From: a virus
IMG/VR virus record: IMGVR_UViG_3300032294_003147
Location: 1 to 25,679 of that record
Length of the DNA stretch: 25,679 nucleotides
Direction: 5' to 3' (one strand)
In this document: one piece after another, positions 21,758 through 25,679 of the stretch
Layout of the letters: each line of letters begins with the position of its first letter
How positions within the stretch are numbered: the stretch's first letter is position 1
The notes under the pieces: model-generated
The model's database searches: none
Told to the model about the DNA's origin: nothing
What the model saw: the letters and a program-made list of their open reading frames with translations, nothing else
Program-made: the position numbers and the translations under genes

Positions 21758-21907
21758 AGAAGAAAATATTTTAAATATTTGGTTTTTTCAATCGGTAGAA
21801 TTGCTTATGATTTTGATGCTAAAACACAAACATCAAATATGGCTTTAGAAATTGTGAAAAAATTAGAAGAACAAGGTGATGAAAAATGGAAAAAAGATAG
21901 ATTCTAA
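21750..21907 (+). pseudogene. Small gene interrupted by a frameshift (possible -1 slippery site)
   Basis: From the ATG at 21750 frame 0 reads MNKEENILN and stops after 32 residues at 21846. The -1 frame continues YLVFSIGRIAYDFDAKTQTS and NMALEIVKKLEEQGDEKWKK to a stop at 21905-21907, a clearly protein-like stretch that lacks its own start. The frames meet at T-TTA-AAT (21770-21776), a sequence of the X-XXY-YYZ type used for programmed -1 frameshifting. A plain one-base indel mutation or sequencing error explains it equally well. The ATG overlaps the previous stop. Confidence 0.55.
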
Positions 21908-21910
21908 AAT

Positions 21911-22090
21911 ATGCAGAAACAGATTGACATGATTGACCGGATTCTCGAGCAGGCTCTGGACCGAAAGGGTCTAATAGACTGGACTTGGATAGATTCCGAA
22001 CTTGCAAAGAAGGGAGCAACGGTACAGAGACAGGTCTTACACAAGCGGGTCAAGGCTCTACTCGCGACCAGGGCCGGGAAACGTTGGTAA
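21911..22090 (+). CDS. Short basic helical protein, 59 aa
   Basis: ATG at 21911, three bases after the preceding frame ends. The product starts MQKQIDMIDRILEQALDRKG, continues LIDWTWIDSELAKKGATVQR and ends ATRAGKRW. It is all helical and basic with a hydrophobic repeat suited to a helical hairpin or DNA/RNA-binding helix. Codon use is GC-richer than the AT island before it, marking the island's right boundary at about 21907. Function unknown. Confidence 0.72.
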   Translation: MQKQIDMIDRILEQALDRKGLIDWTWIDSELAKKGATVQRQVLHKRVKALLATRAGKRW

Positions 22091-22092
22091 AA

Positions 22093-22101
22093 TATAATAA
22101 C
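22093..22101 (+). promoter_or_regulatory. TATAATAAC motif, putative promoter
   Basis: TATAATAAC 31 bases before the ATG at 22133, matching the sites at 17270 and 19285. Confidence 0.5.
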
Positions 22102-22132
22102 CCATCTCTAAAAAAAATAAAAGAAAAATACC

Positions 22133-22357
22133 ATGCAAAAGATAACAACTCTACTCGCGGCCATACTCCTTGCAGCTGGCCTTGCCTTTCTTGCCTCGGT
22201 ACTTATTGCCTATCCGGTCAAGTGGCTCTGGAACTGGTTGATTCCAGAAATTTTTACCGGTGTCAAGGAGATTTCCGCTCTACAGGCCTGGGGTCTCGTG
22301 TTCCTACTTAACCTCATGCTTCCAAACCGCAACCGTGCGGAAAAGAAATCGGAATAA
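22133..22357 (+). CDS. Small two-helix membrane protein
   Basis: 74 residues. A long hydrophobic segment at about 6-28 (TLLAAILLAAGLAFLASVLI) and a second at about 51-64 (AWGLVFLLNLMLP) with a Trp-rich loop between, and a basic tail (NRNRAEKKSE). The first segment could instead be an uncleaved signal anchor. No family recognised; a holin-like or membrane-modifying role cannot be excluded. It has a promoter motif 31 bases upstream and a hairpin terminator 25 bases downstream. Confidence 0.72.
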   Translation: MQKITTLLAAILLAAGLAFLASVLIAYPVKWLWNWLIPEIFTGVKEISALQAWGLVFLLNLMLPNRNRAEKKSE

Positions 22358-22381
22358 TCCTGACGGTTTTTTAATCTAGCG

Positions 22382-22411
22382 ATCCCAGCCCAGGAGGTTG
22401 GGATTTTTTTT
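22382..22411 (+). terminator. Intrinsic terminator
   Basis: ATCCCAGCC / GGTTGGGAT stem with one G-T pair and a 5-base loop, followed by seven or more T. Repeated at 22663. Confidence 0.88.
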
Positions 22412-22434
22412 CTAAAAAAGTGAAAATAAATTTT

Positions 22435-22462
22435 TTTGTTTGAGAAATTTTTGTTATATTTG
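22435..22462 (+). promoter_or_regulatory. Bacteroidetes-type promoter
   Basis: TTTG at 22435 and TATATTTG at 22455-22462 match the Bacteroidetes -33 TTTG / -7 TAnnTTTG consensus, with a spacer of about 16. ATG follows at 22484. Confidence 0.75.
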
Positions 22463-22483
22463 CTTTCTAAATCCAGTAAAGAT

Positions 22484-22645
22484 ATGTATACATTAGATTG
22501 CAACTATTACCAGAAGGAGTTCCGCACGGTCGACGAACTCTTAACCGACGTTCTCGAGAGCGGTACCGATCCAAACTACGAAATTCTGCGCAACGGCAAA
22601 CCGACCGGCGAAACCGCATGGGACCTCATCGGCCCCGTTGCCTAG
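22484..22645 (+). CDS. Small hypothetical protein, 53 aa
   Basis: ATG at 22484, 21 bases after TATATTTG; upstream in-frame codons fall in the promoter. Sequence MYTLDCNYYQKEFRTVDELL then VLESGTDPNYEILRNGKPTG and WDLIGPVA. It begins with a beta strand and a helix, a compact acidic fold. No known domain. It is a separate unit bounded by promoter and terminator. Confidence 0.75.
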   Translation: MYTLDCNYYQKEFRTVDELLTDVLESGTDPNYEILRNGKPTGETAWDLIGPVA

Positions 22646-22662
22646 CAAATTTTTTCTTAGCG

Positions 22663-22692
22663 ATCCCAGCCCAGGAGGTTGGGATTTTTTTT
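22663..22692 (+). terminator. Intrinsic terminator (second copy)
   Basis: Same ATCCCAGCC / GGTTGGGAT stem and nine T as at 22382; part of cassette copy 2 (22658-22743). Confidence 0.88.
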
Positions 22693-22735
22693 TCTAAAAA
22701 AGTGAAAATAAATTTTTTGTTTCGCGGATTTTTGT

Positions 22736-22743
22736 TATATTTG
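22736..22743 (+). promoter_or_regulatory. Bacteroidetes-type promoter
   Basis: TATATTTG in TTTTTGTTATATTTGC with TTTG-like T-rich sequence upstream; ATG of the DUF6011-like gene at 22766. Confidence 0.75.
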
Positions 22744-22765
22744 CTTTATCAAATTCCAACAAACC

Positions 22766-23239
22766 ATGCTTAATCACACCACATTTCCAGCCGCTCTCCT
22801 TGCCGGCAACTCCCGACTAACGATCACCAATCCAGCGACCGGTCAATGGATCAAGGTCAAGATGAAACGGCGCAAGGACCGCGAAACCGGCAAGCCCGGT
22901 AATTGTTACTTCATGTCGCTTGCGCTCTTGCAGGACGGAGACCTTGGCCACCGCTATGTCGGAGCCTACTTCGCGGATTCGGGCAGATTCAAGCCGGGTC
23001 GAGACGCCTCGGCCAGAGAAGTTCAGATCGCCGAATTCCTGATCCGTGCGATCAAGGCTCCGCAACTGTTGCAGTCTGCAGAGATCGAGCACTGCGGTAA
23101 ATGCTTTGCCTGCGGCCGAACCCTAACCGTACCGGAAAGTATTCGTTCTGGTTGGGGACCGGAATGTTTTACCCGCCAGTTCGGAGATCTAAGTCTCAGA
23201 CCGCTTGCCGAATTCGGATTGCTCGACCCAATCGGGTAA
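22766..23239 (+). CDS. DUF6011-like zinc-binding protein
   Basis: 157 residues. The C-terminal part HCGKCFACGRTLTVPESIRSGWGPEC matches the DUF6011 pattern C-x-x-C-G-R-x-L...S-x-x-x-G-x-G-P-x-C, a small zinc-binding motif common in phages. Before it is a domain with alternating strands (RLTITNPATGQWIKVKMKRR, NCYFMSLALLQ, YVGAYFADSGRF) resembling single-strand or cofactor-binding beta folds. Function of the family is not established. It has its own promoter and is followed directly by the conserved CTCCCTAGTA element. Confidence 0.8.
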   Translation: MLNHTTFPAALLAGNSRLTITNPATGQWIKVKMKRRKDRETGKPGNCYFMSLALLQDGDLGHRYVGAYFADSGRFKPGRDASAREVQIAEFLIRAIKAPQLLQSAEIEHCGKCFACGRTLTVPESIRSGWGPECFTRQFGDLSLRPLAEFGLLDPIG

Positions 23240-23262
23240 TCCGGCACCGGCCGGGCGGAGGA

Positions 23263-23336
23263 GCCACTCCCTAGTACGGGTGGCCGGCTTCTCTGGCCGG
23301 TTGGAGCGGACCTGGGACCGGACTCCCTAGTAAAGA
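23263..23336 (+). repeat. CTCCCTAGTA element, copy A
   Basis: Two conserved cores, GCCACTCCCTAGTACGGGTGG at 23263-23283 and GGGACCGGACTCCCTAGTAAAG at 23314-23335, with a different GC-rich spacer from copy B at 25542-25615. Core 1 can fold as a hairpin (GCCAC / GTGGC with CC / GG). It lies in the 3' flank of the DUF6011-like gene. Confidence 0.75.
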
Positions 23337-23370
23337 GTACATTATCCATAACAATTAAAACCCAAAAGTC

Positions 23371-23562
23371 ATGAAGAAGTTAATTCAAAGAATCCTATTC
23401 GGAAAACCAGCTACCGGCGAGAGCTACAGCCTGACCGTCGGCAAGCCCAGAATTCAGAGTACTTACGAACCTGCGGAGAAAGCGAGCTTCAATGAGGTAT
23501 TCCAAAACGTGCACCGCGAATTACAGGCAGTTGAGGCAGAGAGACTTGGAATTACCAAGTAA
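23371..23562 (+). CDS. Small hypothetical protein, 63 aa
   Basis: ATG at 23371. Sequence MKKLIQRILFGKPATGESYS then a variable middle and EKASFNEVFQNVHRELQAVE, ending ERLGITK. Short amphipathic N-terminal helix and a long C-terminal helix. No recognised domain. A second ORF overlapping its end in another frame is treated as starting only at 23597. Confidence 0.65.
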   Translation: MKKLIQRILFGKPATGESYSLTVGKPRIQSTYEPAEKASFNEVFQNVHRELQAVEAERLGITK

Positions 23563-23584
23563 TCCAGTCTCTTCGAGAATTGGG

Positions 23585-23592
23585 TATAATAA
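23585..23592 (+). promoter_or_regulatory. TATAATAA motif with four bases to ATG
   Basis: GGGTATAATAAACTT-ATG: the same near-leaderless arrangement as at 2744 and 10920. Confidence 0.4.
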
Positions 23593-23596
23593 ACTT

Positions 23597-23854
23597 ATGA
23601 ATACCTCCAATCAACAAGAAAGAGACAAGATACTTCGCGATCTGACTGGCCTAGCCGCCAGCCTGGTCAGCGGAGGAATCTCTAGAAATCAGCCCGATAT
23701 CCTGTTACTTGGCAAGGTCTTAACCGTAAGTATTGGAGCCCTGGATTCCGAAGCCGGCAAAGAAGAATTAGAAGAATTACTTAACCGGATTCACAGTGCG
23801 AGAGAGGGAGAAACAGAAGTGAAGAAGATGTTAAAAGACCTTGGTATTGGGTAA
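23597..23854 (+). CDS. Hypothetical helical protein, 85 aa
   Basis: The start is the ATG at 23597, immediately after TATAATAAACTT, not the upstream frame. Sequence MNTSNQQERDKILRDLTGLA, then SLVSGGISRNQPDILLLGKV and a long acidic helix (EAGKEELEELLNRIHSAREGETEVKKMLKDLGIG). All alpha, no enzymatic motif. The structured-RNA candidate begins 26 bases after its stop, so the two may share a transcript. Confidence 0.7.
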   Translation: MNTSNQQERDKILRDLTGLAASLVSGGISRNQPDILLLGKVLTVSIGALDSEAGKEELEELLNRIHSAREGETEVKKMLKDLGIG

Positions 23855-23880
23855 GATAACAATAATAAAAGATTACAACT

Positions 23881-23986
23881 GGTGGAGGAAGTAACAAGAG
23901 TTACCAACTGACTAGAGTAAAGGATTCTACGGGTAAAAGGTCAGAACCCGCTTGAGAGAATCGTCGGAGCAACACCGAACTCCACC
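23881..23986 (+). ncRNA. Candidate structured RNA, cloverleaf-like with pseudoknot
   Basis: In the 303-base gap between genes the sequence folds as nested helices: P1 GGTGGAG 23881-23887 with CTCCACC 23980-23986; P2 GTAAC/GTTAC (23891-23904, loop AAGA); P3 GATTCT 23923-23928 with AGAATC 23957-23962, extended by CGGGT 23930-23934 with ACCCG 23946-23950; P4 TCGG/CCGA (23964-23978, 7-base loop). CTGAC at 23908-23912 can pair with GTCAG at 23940-23944 in the P3 loop, a pseudoknot. It resembles a tRNA-like layout but lacks a T-loop consensus and CCA, so it is not a tRNA. A hairpin terminator follows at 24027. No RNA family recognised. Confidence 0.55.
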
Positions 23987-24026
23987 GCAAAATGATAAAT
24001 TGGTTTAGTTGATTGATTCAGCAATT

Positions 24027-24048
24027 GGAGACTCACAAGGTCTCCTTT
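24027..24048 (+). terminator. Hairpin terminator after the structured RNA
   Basis: GGAGAC / GTCTCC stem (24027-24032, 24040-24045) with a 7-base loop and a T-rich tail TTTGTTGGTTTATTT. Weaker U-tract than the others. Confidence 0.6.
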
Positions 24049-24157
24049 GTTGGTTTATTTGGTATAGTATTTAATATTATTAAAGTTACTGCAATAGTAT
24101 TCATAATGTTCATTACAGTAGTATTCTGGTCAAGAAAAAGAAATCAATAGATATACC

Positions 24158-24403
24158 ATGGAAAAAATAAGTTGGGAACCCGTAAAAGACAGACACTGCC
24201 ACGGCAGTTGCGAGCTAGGCGAGCTATGGATCCGTTTAGACCGTGAGGGTAAAGTCAGTGGAATATACACTCTATTCGGCGAGACGGAGAAATGGGTACC
24301 CGAATCCGAGGAAGAAGAAACTCTTTCCGGTGCAAAGGTAATCTGCGAATTACTCTTAGCGGGCGAGACCGCAGCCAGACAGATTGGAAAAATAATCGGA
24401 TAA
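24158..24403 (+). CDS. Hypothetical protein, 81 aa
   Basis: ATG at 24158. Sequence MEKISWEPVKDRHCHGSCEL continues with strands GELWIRLDREGKVSGIYTLFG and an acidic helix (EEEETLSGAKVICELLLAGETAARQIG). Two Cys and two His in RHCHGSCE could bind a metal but no family is recognised. A TATAGTA sequence at 24063 and an AT-rich leader precede it. Confidence 0.68.
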   Translation: MEKISWEPVKDRHCHGSCELGELWIRLDREGKVSGIYTLFGETEKWVPESEEEETLSGAKVICELLLAGETAARQIGKIIG

Positions 24404-24431
24404 AAAATTTTACTTTTTCGCGGAATTTAGT

Positions 24432-24439
24432 TATATTTG
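24432..24439 (+). promoter_or_regulatory. Bacteroidetes-type promoter
   Basis: TATATTTG after TTTCGCGGAATTTAGT; ATG follows at 24460. Only 20 bases separate it from its target and 28 from the previous stop. Confidence 0.7.
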
Positions 24440-24459
24440 TACCATAAAAACAATTTAAC

Positions 24460-24678
24460 ATGGAAGCAATTAAAATCGTCGGTTGCGCCGAGACAGTTGA
24501 CAACTGGGGTCGTCAAGAAAAATACGATGAGACCCAAACCTTAAATCTATTACTCTGCTCTGACGAGTGGACTGACGACCAAATCTTTTTGGGTCCAAAT
24601 AATGAGAGATACTTCATTGACGACCTGATAGGCAAGCCGGTTGCCTGCGGTCCCGCAGTATTCATCGTTCACGAGTAG
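24460..24678 (+). CDS. Hypothetical protein, 72 aa
   Basis: ATG at 24460. Sequence MEAIKIVGCAETVDNWGRQE, strands LNLLLCSDEWTDDQIFLG and acidic loop, then FIDDLIGKPVACGPAVFIVHE. Likely a small beta fold; three Cys are spread out, no metal motif. Own promoter upstream and terminator downstream (24702). Function unknown. Confidence 0.7.
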   Translation: MEAIKIVGCAETVDNWGRQEKYDETQTLNLLLCSDEWTDDQIFLGPNNERYFIDDLIGKPVACGPAVFIVHE

Positions 24679-24701
24679 TAATAGAATCTTATCAAAGAGT
24701 T

Positions 24702-24729
24702 GGGAGGGAACCTATTGGTCCTCCCTTTT
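24702..24729 (+). terminator. Intrinsic terminator
   Basis: GGGAGG / CCTCCC stem with inner ACC/GGT pairs (24702-24725) followed by TTTTC. Confidence 0.8.
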
Positions 24730-24803
24730 CTATGTCCATAACTATGTCTATAACTTTTTTTAAAAAAAGTGAAAATAAATTTTTTACTGTCAAGAATTAT
24801 TGT

Positions 24804-24811
24804 TATATTTG
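24804..24811 (+). promoter_or_regulatory. Bacteroidetes-type promoter
   Basis: TATATTTG in TTATTGTTATATTTGCTTAC; upstream AAAAAAAGTGAAAATAAATTTTTT is the third copy of the cassette sequence. ATG at 24832. Confidence 0.75.
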
Positions 24812-24831
24812 CTTACTAAAATAATATAGAC

Positions 24832-25071
24832 ATGGAAATATCAAATTTATCGGAAATCAAAAGCCCTGAAATTAAGAGCTTAATAATCAACAGGACCGGA
24901 AGCGAGCAACCCAATCCACAAGGTCTTTGTTGCCCGTATTGCGAGGCAAGAGAGGTCTATGCTGACCCACAGGAACCTAGAAATTCTAACCGCTGGTCAT
25001 GGATAATCAGAGCATTTAAAATAGACGATTACTCAGAATGCCGCAATTGCGGACAATGGTTCAGATGTTAA
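24832..25071 (+). CDS. Zinc-ribbon-like small protein
   Basis: 79 residues. CCPYC in the middle and CRNCG near the end give a four-cysteine zinc ribbon (C-x2-C and C-x2-C, about 34 residues apart). N-terminus is Ser/Glu/Ile-rich; the segment between holds RWSWIIRAFKIDDYSE. Zinc ribbons of this type serve as nucleic-acid or protein-binding modules, but no partner can be named. It has its own promoter, and a short T-rich region and next promoter follow. Confidence 0.75.
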   Translation: MEISNLSEIKSPEIKSLIINRTGSEQPNPQGLCCPYCEAREVYADPQEPRNSNRWSWIIRAFKIDDYSECRNCGQWFRC

Positions 25072-25099
25072 TAGCTTTTTTGGTTTAAGAAATTTGTTT

Positions 25100-25107
25100 T
25101 ATATTTG
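25100..25107 (+). promoter_or_regulatory. Bacteroidetes-type promoter
   Basis: TATATTTG in GTTTTATATTTGCTC with TTTTTTGG upstream; ATG at 25140. Confidence 0.72.
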
Positions 25108-25139
25108 CTCTATCAATTAATTCATAAAACCCAATTTAT

Positions 25140-25517
25140 ATGCAAATTCAATTAACCCACCAAGAATCAGAACAGATGTTCCACAACGCTCTTTGCAACG
25201 GCCTAGGCTACATGATCGGTTACGGTCTAGAATTCGAGTACAGCGACAAGCAGTACAGCGCAGCAAAGACAAAACTTCAGAGCCCATGCTTCGAGGACGT
25301 GCTCATGCAAATCCTACGCGACGGCGGTAGTCTAACTTTTGTAGATGTTGAATGCGACGGCGAATACACTCGCTCGGTCTCGTTAGCTGATGTCCACGAC
25401 CGGGTTCAAAAAACCCCGTTGAGATTCCTAACCGACATGATCAATGAGAACGACGATGCCGAGACTGCTGATGTAATACTACAGACCGTGTTCTTCGAAG
25501 ATATAATCTTTGGATAA
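25140..25517 (+). CDS. Hypothetical protein, 125 aa
   Basis: ATG at 25140. Sequence MQIQLTHQESEQMFHNALCN then a Gly/Tyr-rich stretch YMIGYGLEFEYSDKQYSAAK and an acidic C-terminal half (VSLADVHDRVQKTPLRFL, NENDDAETADVILQTVFFED). Mixed alpha/beta, no catalytic motif. Single-gene unit with its own promoter; its 3' flank is the second CTCCCTAGTA element, as for the DUF6011-like gene. Function unknown. Confidence 0.72.
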   Translation: MQIQLTHQESEQMFHNALCNGLGYMIGYGLEFEYSDKQYSAAKTKLQSPCFEDVLMQILRDGGSLTFVDVECDGEYTRSVSLADVHDRVQKTPLRFLTDMINENDDAETADVILQTVFFEDIIFG

Positions 25518-25541
25518 CAGGCCAGCCGGCCGAGCCAGTAG

Positions 25542-25615
25542 GCCACTCCCTAGTACGGGTGGTCCGCCGGTCCAGGCACCAGGCGCCCAACCGGGACCGG
25601 ACTCCCTAGTAAAGA
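25542..25615 (+). repeat. CTCCCTAGTA element, copy B
   Basis: Cores GCCACTCCCTAGTACGGGTGG (25542-25562) and GGGACCGGACTCCCTAGTAAAG (25593-25614), as in copy A but with a different 30-base spacer. The hairpin is kept while the base after GTGG differs. It follows the stop at 25517 by 24 bases. Confidence 0.75.
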
Positions 25616-25661
25616 ATTAAAAAAAGTTTAAAAAAAGTTTTTTACTGTCAAAAATTTGTTT

Positions 25662-25669
25662 TATATTTG
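25662..25669 (+). promoter_or_regulatory. Bacteroidetes-type promoter at window end
   Basis: TATATTTG in GTTTTATATTTGC, preceded by TTTTTTACTGTCAA shared with the region before 24804. The gene it drives lies beyond the window. Confidence 0.72.
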
Positions 25670-25679
25670 CAATCTAAAT

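Larger units (their letters stand above)
22377..22462 (+). repeat. Terminator-promoter cassette, copy 1
   Basis: TAGCGATCCC begins a block repeated 281 bases further on (22658-22743): a 9-bp hairpin with T-run, then CTAAAAAAGTGAAAATAAA, a T-run, then a TATATTTG promoter. Copies are nearly identical up to the -10 region. A third partial copy without the hairpin sequence is at 24766-24811. Confidence 0.85.

Noticed and set aside
22210-22503. 97-residue minus-strand ORF
   Set aside because: Crosses a terminator and promoter and runs opposite a membrane-protein gene.
23881-23986. tRNA or tmRNA
   Set aside because: A cloverleaf can be drawn, but there is no T-loop consensus, no anticodon-arm geometry and no CCA; short matches to tmRNA words appear to be chance.

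Overview
The window looks like part of the genome of a large, T4-like tailed phage infecting a Bacteroidetes (Flavobacteriia-like) host. Three lines of sequence support this. (1) Phage-type gene content: split thymidylate synthase with a homing endonuclease, cell-wall hydrolases, a recB/MGME1-like exonuclease, many short unknown genes. (2) Six promoters of the Bacteroidetes primary-sigma type (TATATTTG) near the right end, beside phage-type motifs (ATAAATAAC and TATAATAAC) elsewhere. (3) Seven unrelated proteins that start with the same short N-terminal motif ending in [I/L/V/M]-x-E, which closely resembles the T4 capsid-targeting sequence cleaved by the prohead protease. No host housekeeping genes, rRNA or CRISPR array were seen.

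Layout. 1-1911: AT-rich cassette of small unknown genes joined by a repeated boundary sequence (AAAAAGAAATAATATG). 1913-3350: Fpg/Nei-like DNA glycosylase with an extended N-terminus and no zinc-finger cysteines, then two unknown genes. 3343-5315: thymidylate synthase broken into two ORFs by a free-standing GIY-YIG/NUMOD1 homing endonuclease. 5319-10839: a dual-domain cell-wall hydrolase and a peptidoglycan-binding protein (minus strand, operon), a PD-(D/E)XK exonuclease, and a 659-residue protein with a GNAT-like segment. 10932-12560: an HDAC-family deacetylase, a small overlapping gene and a secreted NlpC/P60 peptidase. 12605-14991: membrane protein, zinc metallopeptidase, acidic protein and hydrophobic Ala-rich protein. 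15077-19605: flavin reductase-like protein, methyltransferase, secreted DNA/RNA endonuclease, small membrane and exported proteins, a large unknown protein and an HTH protein, with clear hairpin terminators between convergent genes. 19675-25679: a GC-richer accessory region of short genes with GC-rich repeats, one AT-rich island (21449-21907), repeated terminator-promoter cassettes, a duplicated CTCCCTAGTA element and a candidate structured RNA (23881-23986).

How it may work together (inference). The seven motif-bearing proteins would be packaged in the head, trimmed by a protease and possibly injected. Their payloads include wall hydrolase, peptidoglycan-binding, metallopeptidase and acetyltransferase-like domains, and several lie downstream of an ATAAATAAC late-promoter-like motif. 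The right-hand block has host-type promoters and is probably expressed early from individually regulated units. Secreted nuclease and NlpC/P60 proteins would act outside the cytoplasm.
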